Below are positions 52,600-62,936 of a stretch of DNA of 64,000 bases, piece after piece. Made by a program: the position numbers and the translations under genes. Each line of letters begins with the position of its first letter. The stretch's first letter is position 1. The notes below the pieces were generated by a model, which was not told the origin of the DNA, made no database searches, and saw only the letters and a program-made list of their open reading frames with translations. The DNA comes from Hoyosella levis (GTDB taxonomy: Bacteria; Actinomycetota; Actinomycetes; Mycobacteriales; Mycobacteriaceae): contig NZ_BQYM01000004.1 of NCBI RefSeq assembly GCF_026008515.1, positions 225,032 through 289,031 on the forward strand, in the 5' to 3' direction.

Positions 52600-53484
52600 A
52601 TGGACATCGTGACCAGCCAGCTCTTCACCGGCCTCAGCATGGGATCGATCCTGCTGCTCATCGCCCTGGGCCTCTCGCTCACGTTCGGGCAGATGGGCGT
52701 GATCAACATGGCCCACGGCGAGTTCATCATGGCCGGCTCCTACACGGCCTTCGTCGTGCAGCAAGTGTTCTCGAGCGCCGGGGCATCACTGCTGGTGTCC
52801 CTCGCGCTCGGCTTCATCGTCGGCGGCATCCTCGGCGTCATCCTGGAGATGACGCTGCTCCAGCGGATGTATCACCGACCGCTCGACACGCTCCTCGTCA
52901 CGTTCGGCGTCGGGCTCATCCTCCAGCAGGTCGCCCGGGACATCTTCGGCGCGCCCGCCGTCAACGTCGTCACCCCGGACTTCCTCCGCGGCGGCGTCGA
53001 GATGCTCGGCACCGTCATCCCCAAGACGCGCATCTTCATCCTGCTGCTCGCGATCGTCTGCGTCATCGCCCTCGCCGCCGCGCTCAAGTACACGCCGATG
53101 GGGCGCAGGGTGCGCGCGGTCGTCCAGAACCGCGACCTCGCCGAGGTCAGTGGCATCTCCAGCCGACGCACCGACATCACCACGTTCTTCATCGGCTCCG
53201 GCCTCGCGGGCGTCGCGGGCGTGGCGCTCACGCTCATCAGCTCGACGAGCCCCACCATCGGGCAGTCCTACATCGTGGATGCGTTCCTTGTCGTGATCGC
53301 CGGCGGGCTCGGCCAGATCCGGGGCGCGGTGATCGCCGCGTTCGCGCTCGGCCTGCTGCACTCGGTGTTCGAGTACTCCACCACCGCGAGCATCGCCAAG
53401 GTCCTGGTGTTCTTCGTGATCGTCATCTTCCTGCAGGTCCGCCCACAGGGCCTGATCAGCGTGAAGACAAGGAGCCTCGCGTGA
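52600..53484 (+). CDS. urtB: Urea ABC transporter permease UrtB
   Basis: A 294-residue branched-chain-type permease with about eight hydrophobic segments. LTFGQMGVINMAHGEFIM near residue 27 and GLGQIRGAVIAAFALG near the C-terminus are diagnostic. ATG 52600 is chosen: it gives a membrane start DIVTSQLFTGLSMGS and follows GGGAAACGCG. The GTG start of urtC overlaps its stop by 4 bp. Confidence 0.93.
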   Translation: MDIVTSQLFTGLSMGSILLLIALGLSLTFGQMGVINMAHGEFIMAGSYTAFVVQQVFSSAGASLLVSLALGFIVGGILGVILEMTLLQRMYHRPLDTLLVTFGVGLILQQVARDIFGAPAVNVVTPDFLRGGVEMLGTVIPKTRIFILLLAIVCVIALAAALKYTPMGRRVRAVVQNRDLAEVSGISSRRTDITTFFIGSGLAGVAGVALTLISSTSPTIGQSYIVDAFLVVIAGGLGQIRGAVIAAFALGLLHSVFEYSTTASIAKVLVFFVIVIFLQVRPQGLISVKTRSLA

Positions 53485-54608
53485 CCCAGACAATCAGCCC
53501 GCCCCGCGAGCAAGCACCCCCGCCCGCTCCGGCCCGGCCGCTCCTCTCGCGCTACACAACCCTCCTCGGCTTCGGCGTGGGCGCGCTCGTGCTGCTCGTC
53601 GTCGCCCCGGCGATGCTCAGCGAGTTCCGGCTCGGCCTGCTGGCCAAGTTCCTCACCTTCGCCATGGTCGCCGTCGGCATCGGCCTCGCCTGGGGCCGCG
53701 GCGGAATGCTCACCCTGGGCCAGGGCGTGTTCTTCGGGCTCGGCGCCTACATGATGGCCATGCACATGAAGCTCGCGGACGCCGCGATCGAGGGTGGTCC
53801 CGGCGCCCTTCCCGACTTCATGCAGCTCAGTGGCCAGCGCGAGCTCCCCGGCTTCTGGCTCCCGTTCACCAGCCCCCTGGTGACCCTGCTCGCGATCGTG
53901 CTCGTTCCGGCCAGCCTCGCGCTGCTGCTCGGACTCGGCATCTTCAAGCGACGTGTCAAGGGCGCCTACTTCGCCATCCTCAGCCAGGCATTGGCCGCGG
54001 CCTTCGCTATCCTGCTCATCAGCCAGCAGAACACCCTCGGTGGATCCAACGGCATCAGCTACTTCCGCACCTGGTTCGGCTTCAACCTGCGCGACCCAGC
54101 GAATCAGCAGATGCTGTACTTCATCGCGGCCGGAACGCTGCTCGTCATCATGGCGATTACCTGGCAGGTCATGCGCAGCCGCTACGGCGAGCTCCTCGTC
54201 GCTGTCCGTGACCAGGAGGAACGGGTCCGCTTCCTCGGCTACGATCCCGCCAACATCAAGCTCGTGGCCTACGTCATCGCCGCCCTGTGGGCCTCCATCG
54301 CCGGGGCACTGTTCGTACCGATCGTCGGCATCATCACCCCGCAGGACGTGGGCGTGCTCGCCTCGATCGCGTTCATCATCGGCGTGGCCATCGGTGGCCG
54401 CACCACCCTTCTCGGCCCGGTGCTCGGCGCGATCGCCATCGCCTGGGCGCAGACCACCCTTTCCGAGCAGTTCCCGTCCGCCTGGACCTACGCGCAGGGC
54501 GCGCTGTTCGTCCTTGTCGTGGGCTTCCTGCCCGGCGGCATCGCCTCGCTCGTCGTGTGGCGGCGACGCCGCAAGCAAGCGGACCAGCCGAAGGAGGCCA
54601 GCGCATGA
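53481..54608 (+). CDS. urtC: Urea ABC transporter permease UrtC
   Basis: A 375-residue permease, the partner of UrtB, with about ten hydrophobic segments. GRGGMLTLGQGVFFGLGAYM and AVRDQEERVRFLGYDPANIKL are typical of LivM/UrtC proteins. The N-terminal 18 residues are Pro-rich. It is coupled to urtB and to urtD by 4-bp overlaps. Confidence 0.93.
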   Translation: MTQTISPPREQAPPPAPARPLLSRYTTLLGFGVGALVLLVVAPAMLSEFRLGLLAKFLTFAMVAVGIGLAWGRGGMLTLGQGVFFGLGAYMMAMHMKLADAAIEGGPGALPDFMQLSGQRELPGFWLPFTSPLVTLLAIVLVPASLALLLGLGIFKRRVKGAYFAILSQALAAAFAILLISQQNTLGGSNGISYFRTWFGFNLRDPANQQMLYFIAAGTLLVIMAITWQVMRSRYGELLVAVRDQEERVRFLGYDPANIKLVAYVIAALWASIAGALFVPIVGIITPQDVGVLASIAFIIGVAIGGRTTLLGPVLGAIAIAWAQTTLSEQFPSAWTYAQGALFVLVVGFLPGGIASLVVWRRRRKQADQPKEASA

Positions 54609-55394
54609 TCACCCCCGCCCCAGCCACCGGCGGAAAGGCCGGCATGAGCTCGGAGTACCTCGAGGTGCGCGGGCTCACCGTCGACTTCGATGGCTTCAAG
54701 GCCGTCCAGGGCGTCGACCTCACGCTCATGCAGGGCGACCTGCGCTTCCTCATCGGCCCCAATGGCGCGGGCAAGACCACCCTCGTCGACGCCATCACCG
54801 GCCTTGTCCCCACCACGGGTTCCGTGGAGAAATCCGGGGTCGAGCTGATCGGTAGGCCAGCCCACAAGATCGCTCGCCTCGGCGTGGGACGCACCTTCCA
54901 GACCGCGAGCGTGTTCGAGGAGCTCACCGTCCTGCAGAACCTAGACATCGCTGCAGGCGCCAAGCGCTCCCCCTGGTCCAGGCTGCGCGCCCGCACCACC
55001 ATCGACCCCCGCATCGAGGAAGCCCTCGAGACCACCGGGCTCGGCGCGCTGCGCGACACCCCCTCCGGAATCCTCGCCCATGGGCAGAAGCAGTGGCTCG
55101 AGATAGGCATGCTGCTCGTCCAGGACGCCACCGTGCTCCTGCTCGACGAGCCCGTCGCCGGGATGAGCCACGATGAGCGCCAGCAGACCGGCGAGCTGCT
55201 CCAGCGGATCGGAGGCGAGCGCACCGTCGTGGTCGTCGAGCACGATATGGACTTCATGCGCCAGTTCGCTACCTCCGTCACCGTGCTCCACGGCGGCCAG
55301 GTCCTCAGCGAGGGCAGCGTCGCCGAGGTACAGGCCGACCCCCGCGTGCAAGCCGTCTATCTCGGCACCGCCGCCTCCGCGGAAGGAAACCGCC

Positions 55395-55402
<8 letters not shown>
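54605..55402 (+). CDS. urtD: Urea ABC transporter ATP-binding protein UrtD
   Basis: A 265-residue ABC ATPase of the LivG type. Walker A is [15 protein letters not shown]; Walker B is [12 protein letters not shown]. The signature region is unusual, [14 protein letters not shown] instead of a full LSGGQ, which is characteristic of the UrtD subfamily. ATG 54605 overlaps the urtC stop; the longer open frame runs back through urtC. Confidence 0.92.
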
Positions 55403-56087
<685 letters not shown>

Positions 56088-56162
56088 CCCCGCCGGCGAT
56101 CTCGCTGCACGGGCACGGCAGATCTCCCGAGGAACCCTTGCCGGACACGTATCGTGAACGGC

Positions 56163-57044
56163 ATGGGCAAGTGGGAGAACAACCTCAAGGGCCAGCGGAT
56201 CCTGATCACCGGAGGCGCGCGCGGCCTGGGCGCGGCACTCGCGCGCGCCCTCACCACGCACGGGGCGAGCGTCGCGCTGCTCGGCATCGAGCCGGATCTC
56301 CTCGAGAAGGTCGCGATCGACTGCGCGGCACCGTGGCGGAAATGCGATGTCACGGACGCCGAAGCCGTGGAGACGGCCATCGCTGAACTAGTCAACGAGC
56401 TGGGCGGGCTCGATGCTGTCATCGCCAATGCCGGCGTTGCCGCGCAGCTCCCGCTCATCGGTGGCAATCCGGACGTCTTCCTGCACACCCTCGATGTCAA
56501 CGTGATCGGCGTGTACAACACGATCCGCGCCGCCGGCCCGCACCTCTGCCACGAGCATGGCTACGCGCTGCTCGTCTCGTCGCTCGCTGCGGCCATCCAC
56601 TTGCCGCTGCTCGGTGCCTACAGTGCCTCCAAGGCTGCCGTGGAGGCGCTTGGCGACGCGCTGCGGGCCGAGCTGCGGCCCCACGGTGGCGCCGTCGGCG
56701 TCGCCTACTTCGGCGAGCTCGATACGGACATGACCGCACGCGGATTTGGCACTCGTGCGGCCGCGGAGCTCGTCAAGAACATGCCCATGCTCAAGGTGGC
56801 GCGGGTCGAGCCAGCGATCCGAGCGCTCGAGCGTGGCATCGCCAAGCGGTCCCGCATCATCGTTTCCCCGCGCTACGTAGGCCCGATCATGCATTCGCGC
56901 GCGGTCACGCAGCGCATCATGGAGATCGCGATGCGCCGCAACGCCGCCGCCGCGCTCGAGATCGCCCGCGCCGAGAATGCTCCGCTCACCACGGTCCAGC
57001 CCGAGCGCCCACGCCAGAACCGCACCGGAGGAGCAGCCTCGTGA
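56163..57044 (+). CDS. Short-chain dehydrogenase/reductase
   Basis: A 293-residue SDR with cofactor site RILITGGARGLGAALARAL, an NAG motif (VIANAGVAA) and the catalytic pair YSASKAAVEAL. The C-terminal third is longer than in classical SDRs. TATCGT (56150-56155) ends seven bases before ATG 56163, so the mRNA may be leaderless; GTG 56154 is an alternative start. It is coupled to the next gene by a 4-bp overlap. Substrate unknown. Confidence 0.85.
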   Translation: MGKWENNLKGQRILITGGARGLGAALARALTTHGASVALLGIEPDLLEKVAIDCAAPWRKCDVTDAEAVETAIAELVNELGGLDAVIANAGVAAQLPLIGGNPDVFLHTLDVNVIGVYNTIRAAGPHLCHEHGYALLVSSLAAAIHLPLLGAYSASKAAVEALGDALRAELRPHGGAVGVAYFGELDTDMTARGFGTRAAAELVKNMPMLKVARVEPAIRALERGIAKRSRIIVSPRYVGPIMHSRAVTQRIMEIAMRRNAAAALEIARAENAPLTTVQPERPRQNRTGGAAS

Positions 57045-57607
57045 CCACTCCCCGCATCCCGCCCGGAGGGCTCGCCGAGCTCGGCCCCGTCAACTGGTTG
57101 TTCACCAGGCTCGCGCGCCGAGCGATGCGGGTCGACGATGTCCACCTGTTCAGCACGCTCGGCCACGCGCGCGGGCTATTCAGGGCCTGGTTGATGTTCT
57201 CCGCCCGCCTCATGCCTTTCGGATCGCTGCCGCGATACGAGGTGGAGATGCTGATCCTGCGCATCGCCCACCTGCGCGGCTGCGCCTATGAGCTCGATCA
57301 TCACGAGCGCCTCGGTCGCCGCGCCGGGCTCAGCCCCGCCCTGATCGCCAGGGTGCAGCAAGGTCCTGCCGCGCCTGGTTGGTCGACCCGGCACCATGCG
57401 CTGCTCGTCGCGGTGGATCAGCTCGTGGGCACCAAGGACATCGACGACGACGCCTGGCACTCCCTCACTCGCTTCCTCGACGAGCGCGAGCTCATCGAGA
57501 TCGTCATGCTCGTCGGGCAGTACGATTCGCTGGCCACCACGATCCGTGCGCTGCGCATCCCCCGGGACACGCGCCCCGCCGATCGCAGGCAGGCCAAGGT
57601 CGGCTAG
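57041..57607 (+). CDS. Carboxymuconolactone-decarboxylase-like (AhpD fold) protein
   Basis: A 188-residue helical protein of the CMD/AhpD fold, with EVEMLILRIAHLRGCAYELDHHERLG at its centre. AhpD peroxidases have a CxxC pair there; this protein has C-A-Y-E and then His-His, so it cannot be a dithiol peroxidase by that mechanism. A CMD-type gene (Rv0464c) also lies between ramB and lpd in M. tuberculosis. GTG start overlaps the SDR stop. Function unknown. Confidence 0.82.
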   Translation: MTTPRIPPGGLAELGPVNWLFTRLARRAMRVDDVHLFSTLGHARGLFRAWLMFSARLMPFGSLPRYEVEMLILRIAHLRGCAYELDHHERLGRRAGLSPALIARVQQGPAAPGWSTRHHALLVAVDQLVGTKDIDDDAWHSLTRFLDERELIEIVMLVGQYDSLATTIRALRIPRDTRPADRRQAKVG

Positions 57608-57750
57608 CGCCGGGGAGGATCGCGCAGACTGCCACTTGTGTGCGGTTTTGTACCCCAGGGCGGGCTTGGAAGGGTGCAGAAGGTAACACTTCCGAGGCGC
57701 TGGGCTTCCGGGGCCACGAGCATCCGAGGCCAGAAAGCTGCCCACGCGAA

Positions 57751-57786
57751 GCGGGAGGAGCCGCCAGCAGTGGCAGCCCCTCCCGC
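57751..57786 (-). terminator. Hairpin terminator after lpd
   Basis: GCGGGAGG / CCTCCCGC arms with an inner GCCA/TGGC hairpin in the loop, about 24 bp past the lpd stop. No long T-run follows. The rest of the 203-bp gap between the CMD gene and lpd shows nothing else. Confidence 0.55.
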
Positions 57787-57810
57787 GACAGCGTGGGTCG
57801 ACAGCGTGGG

Positions 57811-59214
57811 TCAGAAGTTGATCATGTGCCCGGCGAGGCCATGGATGGCTTCCTGCAGGGCCTCGCTCAGCGTGGGGTGGGTGTGCACGTTGCGAGCGAG
57901 CTCGTTGACGGTGAGGTCCCACTTCTGGGCGAGCGTCAGCTCGGGCAGCAGCTCGGACACATCGGGGCCGATGAGGTGGCCGCCGAGCAGCTCCCCGTAC
58001 TTGGTGTCCGCGATGAGCTTGACGAACCCAGTGGAGTCGCCGAGGCCGTGCGCCTTGCCGTTGGCCATGAACGGGAACGTGGCCACCTTGATCTCGTGGC
58101 CCTCGTCCTTGGCCTGCTGCTCCGTGAGGCCGAACGAGGCGACCTGTGGCTGGCAGAACGTGGCACGCGGCATCATGCGGTAGTCGCCGAGCTCAAGGGT
58201 CTCCGCGCCAGCGATGGTCTCGGCAGCGACGATGCCCTGTGCCTCCGCGACGTGGGCGAGCTGCAGCTTGGCGGTGACGTCACCGATCGCATAGATGTGC
58301 GGGACGCTGGTGCGCATGCGGGCGTCGATGTCGATGGCACCGCGCTCGGTCACCGAAACACCAGTGTTATCGAGGCCGTATCCCTCGATGATCGGGGCGA
58401 AACCGATGGCTACCATCACCTTGTCGACGGTGACGGTCTCGACCTTCTCGGACTTGTTGTCCTTGATCTTCACCGTGACCTTCGAGCCATCATCGTCGAG
58501 GCTCTGCACCGCGGCGCCGGTCCTCATGGTCACGCCGAGCTTCTTGTAGGCCTTCTCGATCTCCTTGGACACGTCCGGGTCCTCGTTGGGCAGCGCCCGG
58601 TCGAGGAACTCGACGATCGTGACGTCCACGCCAAAGTTGGCCAGCACGTAGCCGAACTCCATGCCGATCGCGCCAGCACCAATGATGAGCATCGAGCCCG
58701 GCAGATCACGCGTCAGGATCTGCTTCTCGTAGGTCACCACGTTCTCGCTCAGCTCGGTGCCAGGCAGCATCCGGGTGCTTGCACCCGTCGAGATGATGGC
58801 GTTGTCGAAGGTCAGCTTCTCGCTGCCGCCCTTGCTGAGCTCGACCTCGAGGGTGCGGTCATCGGCGAAGGAGCCGCGCCCCTCGTACTCGGTGATCTTG
58901 TTCTTCTTCATCAGGAAGTGCACGCCCTTGACACGACCCTCGGCCACCTTGCGGCTCCGGTCGAAGGCGGCGCCGTAGCCCATCGAGGGGTTGCCCTCGA
59001 TGCCAAACAGCTTCGCTTCCTTCGCGAGGAGGTGCGCGAGCTCCGCATTGCGCAGCAACGCCTTGGAGGGGATGCAGCCCACGTTCAGGCACACTCCGCC
59101 CCAGTACTTCTCCTCCACGATCGCAGTCTTGAGACCTAGCTGGGCGCAGCGGATCGCCGCGACATATCCACCAGGTCCAGCTCCGAGAACAACAACGTCG
59201 TAATGTGCAGCCAC
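57811..59214 (-). CDS. lpd: Dihydrolipoamide dehydrogenase
   Basis: FAD enzyme (E3) that reoxidises dihydrolipoamide in pyruvate and 2-oxoglutarate dehydrogenase complexes; in M. tuberculosis LpdC also serves peroxynitrite defence. The 467-residue protein has the FAD site [16 protein letters not shown], the redox pair Cys42/Cys47 in [16 protein letters not shown] and the C-terminal [10 protein letters not shown] with the catalytic His. GTG 59214 is preferred: TAGGCT (minus 59223-59228) ends eight bases upstream, as for a leaderless transcript. It follows ramB at a distance, as in mycobacteria. Confidence 0.95.
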   Translation of the reverse strand: MAAHYDVVVLGAGPGGYVAAIRCAQLGLKTAIVEEKYWGGVCLNVGCIPSKALLRNAELAHLLAKEAKLFGIEGNPSMGYGAAFDRSRKVAEGRVKGVHFLMKKNKITEYEGRGSFADDRTLEVELSKGGSEKLTFDNAIISTGASTRMLPGTELSENVVTYEKQILTRDLPGSMLIIGAGAIGMEFGYVLANFGVDVTIVEFLDRALPNEDPDVSKEIEKAYKKLGVTMRTGAAVQSLDDDGSKVTVKIKDNKSEKVETVTVDKVMVAIGFAPIIEGYGLDNTGVSVTERGAIDIDARMRTSVPHIYAIGDVTAKLQLAHVAEAQGIVAAETIAGAETLELGDYRMMPRATFCQPQVASFGLTEQQAKDEGHEIKVATFPFMANGKAHGLGDSTGFVKLIADTKYGELLGGHLIGPDVSELLPELTLAQKWDLTVNELARNVHTHPTLSEALQEAIHGLAGHMINF

Positions 59215-59353
59215 GGTGTACGAGCCTAGTCCTGTGCTCGCGGTCTGTCCTCCGTTGGGGCCGAATCCCCGGAATCCGGCGCTCCCCGGTACCCCGCGGC
59301 GCATACTGGCGAAACCGGGAACGACCAGTACTCAACGACGAGGAGCTGGGCCA

Positions 59354-60811
59354 ATGACCGATCTTGCCCAAAACCCGACCGCGGCGGAGCACGATGCTGG
59401 AGACCCCGCCCCCAGCACCACGGAATGGTCGGCCACGCGCATCGCGGCCGCCATTGCTGACGGCAGCATCGCTGCCCGGTCTGTGCTTGACCAGCACATC
59501 ACTGTGCTCGACCGGAACCGCTCGCTCAACGCGATCGCCGCCGACCGCTACGGCCAGGCCCGGCTCGAGGCCGACCGGATAGACGCGAGCGCCGTGACCC
59601 GCCCGGCTCCCCTGCTCGGCGTGCCCTTCACGGTGAAGGAGTTCATCGCCGTCGAGGGCATGCCGAACACCGCGGGCTTCCCCCATCGCCGGCACCACCG
59701 GGCGCGGCGTGATGCCCCCGCGGTCGCCCGGCTCCGCGCGGCCGGAGCGATCCCCCTCGGCGTCACTAATTCCGCTGGCCCCATCTTCTGGATGGAGACC
59801 TACAACCCCCTGTACGGACGCGTCAGCAACCCCTACGACCCCACCCGCACCGCCGGGGGTTCCTCCGGCGGCGATGGTGCGGCGGTGGGCTGTGGCGGCT
59901 CCCCGCTCTCCGTTGGTTCGGACCTCGGCGGCTCGCTGCGCATACCCGCGTTCTTCAACGGCGTGTTCGCCCACCTGCCATCGGTGGGGCTCGTGCCCAA
60001 CACCGGCCATTTCCCCATGGCGCACGGCGAGGCCCGCCGGAACCTCTTCCTCGGACCAATGGCCCGGCGTGCCACGGACCTCCATGCCGCGCTTTCCGTG
60101 ATGGCCGGCCCCGATGGGGATGATCCGCATTCACGGCTGATGCCGCTGCGCGATCCCGCTCAAGCCGGCCTCGCGGGCATGCCTGTCATCCTCGCGATCG
60201 ACTCCACCATCACGAAGCCTGGGATCGAGCTCGAGACCGCCCGCTACCTCGCTGCCAATGTCCTCGAAGCGCGTGGCGCGATCGTGACCGAGACGTCGCT
60301 GCCCACGCTCCGGTGGGCGCTCGCGCAGGCCTTCGCCTCGTTCAGCTCCACCCTTGATATCGCCGGCACGGTCGCCGATATCCTCGGTCGAGGCCATGAT
60401 GGGGCATTGCCAGCCTTGCTCAATGCTCCGGTGGCGATCCTCCGGCTCGCTGAAGTAGCCCCCGTGCGCCGCGCGAGGACGCTCGCCGTCCGCAAGCTCG
60501 TCGGCGCCGCGGAGAAGGCCGCCGAGCAGATCACCGAGCTGCTCGGTGAGGGCGCGATGCTGTATCCCCCGTTCCCCCGCCCCGCGCCGAAGCACTTCAC
60601 CACCTATGGGCAGCCCTGGCTCGCGTCCAACACCCTGGTCTTCAACATGCTGGGATTCCCGGTCACGCAGGTACCCACGGGCCTGGGCAGCACCGGGCTA
60701 CCACTGGGCCTGCAAGTGGCCGCCGCGCCCGGCAATGATCACGTCACCATCCGCATCGCGCAGGCGCTCGAGAGCGGCCTCGGCGGCTGGCGGCCACCTC
60801 GGATCCCGTGA
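59354..60811 (+). CDS. Amidase signature family protein
   Basis: A 485-residue amidase of the Ser-cisSer-Lys type. Lys lies in GVPFTVKEFIAVEG, the glycine-rich core is AGGSSGGDGAAVGCGG and the second serine is in GSDLGGSLRIPA. Substrates of the family range from nitrile-derived amides to glutamyl-tRNA; no partner GatB or GatC gene is near, so it is a stand-alone amidase. GAGGAG precedes ATG 59354. Confidence 0.9.
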   Translation: MTDLAQNPTAAEHDAGDPAPSTTEWSATRIAAAIADGSIAARSVLDQHITVLDRNRSLNAIAADRYGQARLEADRIDASAVTRPAPLLGVPFTVKEFIAVEGMPNTAGFPHRRHHRARRDAPAVARLRAAGAIPLGVTNSAGPIFWMETYNPLYGRVSNPYDPTRTAGGSSGGDGAAVGCGGSPLSVGSDLGGSLRIPAFFNGVFAHLPSVGLVPNTGHFPMAHGEARRNLFLGPMARRATDLHAALSVMAGPDGDDPHSRLMPLRDPAQAGLAGMPVILAIDSTITKPGIELETARYLAANVLEARGAIVTETSLPTLRWALAQAFASFSSTLDIAGTVADILGRGHDGALPALLNAPVAILRLAEVAPVRRARTLAVRKLVGAAEKAAEQITELLGEGAMLYPPFPRPAPKHFTTYGQPWLASNTLVFNMLGFPVTQVPTGLGSTGLPLGLQVAAAPGNDHVTIRIAQALESGLGGWRPPRIP

Positions 60812-60863
60812 CGCGCCCCGCCCGCACGGGCATCGTGCCGCCCGTTCACGCACACTGGAGGCC

Positions 60864-62870
60864 ATGGATGACCCCTACTTGTGGCTCGAGGACATCGACG
60901 GCAACACAGTCCTGGACTGGGTGAGGAAGCACAACGACGCGACGCTCGCGGCCTACCGCGGTGAACGGCTCGACACTCTCGAGGCATCGATCCGCGCTGC
61001 GCTCGACACCGACGACCGCATCCCGTACGTGCGGAGGCGCGGTGAGCACCTGTACAACTTCTGGCGCGATGCCCGCAATCCCCGCGGCATCTGGCGGCGC
61101 ACCACTCTCGAGGAGTACCGGCAGCCCGAGCCGCGGTGGGAGATCCTCATCGACGTGGACGCGCTCGCCGAGGCCGAGGACGAGAACTGGGTGTGGGCGG
61201 GAGCCTCCGTGCTGCGGCCCAGCTTCGACCGCGCGCTCGTGGCACTTTCCCGCGGCGGTGCCGATGCCTCGGTGATCCGCGAGTTCGATCTCGTCGAGCT
61301 CCGGTTCATCCCCACCGGCTTCCGCTTGGACGAAGCGAAGTCAGACATCAGCTGGATCGACCGCGACACGATCCTGGTGGGCACCGATACCGGGCCTGGC
61401 TCGCTCACCGACTCCGGATACCCCCGCATCGCACGGCAATGGCGACGCGGCACTCCGCTCGCCGAGTCCGCGATCCTCTTCGAGGGCGAGCCCGGCGATG
61501 TCGCGGTCAGTGCGTCGCACGACCCCACGGCGGGCCACGAGCGCACCGTGATCGAGCGGGCCATCGATTTCTATCGCTCCGAGCACCATGTGGCCGCCCC
61601 CGACGGACTGCGCAAGCTCGACGTCCCCGAGGATGCCCAGGTCTCCCTGCACAAGGACTGGCTGCTCATCCGCACGCGATCCCCCTGGCGGACCGCTGGC
61701 AGCGAGCACCCGGAGGGAACGCTCCTGCGCGCATCCATCGCTGCCTACCTCGACGGGGACACCCGCGTCGAGGTCGTGTTCGAGCCCGATCCCGCCACGA
61801 CCCTGCTGCAATGGTCGTGGACCGATAGCTACCTCGTGGTGGTCACGCTGCGGGATGTGCGCACCGAGATCAGTGTCGTCGATCCCACGACGTGGGCATG
61901 GCGCTCGATCGACGGCCTGCCGGAGCTCGGTAGCACGCAGATCACCGCGACCGATGCCGATAGCGATGAGATCTTCCTGAACTCGAGCGGCTACACCACT
62001 CCGGCGACGCTCTGGCATGGCTCCGTCGCGAGCAGCGCGGTGGACCTTGCCCCGATCAAGCAATCCCCGTCGTTGTTCGACGCCACCGGGATCACCACGA
62101 CCCAGCACTTCGCCACCTCCGACGACGGCACCCGCATCCCTTACTTCGAGATCCAGTCCTCCGCCGGCCCCGGACCTACCCTGCTCTATGGCTATGGCGG
62201 GTTCGAGAACTCCCTCGTCCCTGCCTACAGTCCGGGGGCAGGGCTGGGATGGCTCGAGCAGGGCGGTACCTTCGTGGTCGCGAACATCCGCGGCGGCGGC
62301 GAGTACGGCCCGCGCTGGCATACCCAGGCGCTCCGGGAGAATCGCGAGCTCGCCTACCAGGACTTCGCCGCAGTGGCCCGGGACCTCGTCGAGCGAGGCG
62401 TCACCACTCCCGGGCAGCTCGCCGCGCAGGGCGGCAGCAACGGCGGACTCCTCATGGGCGTGATGCTCACCCGCTATCCGGAGCTCTTCGGTGCCATCGT
62501 CTGCCAGGTGCCCCTGCTGGACATGCAGCGGTACCACCTGCTGCTCGCGGGCGCCTCCTGGGTGGCCGAGTACGGCAACCCGGATGATCCAGCGGACTGG
62601 GCCTTCCTCAGCAAGTACTCCCCCTACCACCATGTTGATCCTCAGCGGGACTATCCCCCGGTCCTCATCATGACGTCGACCCGGGATGATCGCGTCCATC
62701 CCGGACATGCGCGAAAGATGACGGCCCTTCTCGAGGAGACCGGCCATGAGGTGAAGTACTTCGAGAACATCGAGGGCGGGCATAGTGGCGCGGCGGACAA
62801 CGCCCAGCTCGCGTTCAAGACGGCACTGGCGTACCAGTTCCTGCACGCGACAATCGGATCGGCGAGGTAG
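60864..62870 (+). CDS. Prolyl oligopeptidase family serine peptidase (S9A)
   Basis: A 668-residue S9 peptidase, like Rv0457c of M. tuberculosis. The N-terminal DPYLWLEDIDGNTVLDWVRK and a seven-bladed propeller (about residues 70-400) precede the alpha/beta hydrolase domain. The triad is Ser525 in QGGSNGGLLMG, Asp608 or 609 in STRDDRVHPGHA and His640 in EGGHSGAA. No signal peptide is visible, so it is cytosolic, probably an oligopeptidase. The frame extends upstream through the amidase; ATG 60864 gives the normal N-terminus and follows GGAGG closely. Confidence 0.92.
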   Translation: MDDPYLWLEDIDGNTVLDWVRKHNDATLAAYRGERLDTLEASIRAALDTDDRIPYVRRRGEHLYNFWRDARNPRGIWRRTTLEEYRQPEPRWEILIDVDALAEAEDENWVWAGASVLRPSFDRALVALSRGGADASVIREFDLVELRFIPTGFRLDEAKSDISWIDRDTILVGTDTGPGSLTDSGYPRIARQWRRGTPLAESAILFEGEPGDVAVSASHDPTAGHERTVIERAIDFYRSEHHVAAPDGLRKLDVPEDAQVSLHKDWLLIRTRSPWRTAGSEHPEGTLLRASIAAYLDGDTRVEVVFEPDPATTLLQWSWTDSYLVVVTLRDVRTEISVVDPTTWAWRSIDGLPELGSTQITATDADSDEIFLNSSGYTTPATLWHGSVASSAVDLAPIKQSPSLFDATGITTTQHFATSDDGTRIPYFEIQSSAGPGPTLLYGYGGFENSLVPAYSPGAGLGWLEQGGTFVVANIRGGGEYGPRWHTQALRENRELAYQDFAAVARDLVERGVTTPGQLAAQGGSNGGLLMGVMLTRYPELFGAIVCQVPLLDMQRYHLLLAGASWVAEYGNPDDPADWAFLSKYSPYHHVDPQRDYPPVLIMTSTRDDRVHPGHARKMTALLEETGHEVKYFENIEGGHSGAADNAQLAFKTALAYQFLHATIGSAR

Positions 62871-62936
62871 CCCGCGGAGGAGCAGTGCCCGGCCAGCCTT
62901 GAGCGTTGGCCGGGCGGTGTCGCATCGACGGACGTG

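Noticed and set aside
53268..54578. 436-codon acidic minus-strand frame opposite urtC
   Set aside because: Low-complexity Asp/Glu/His composition produced by the reverse complement of hydrophobic codons; not a real acidic protein.
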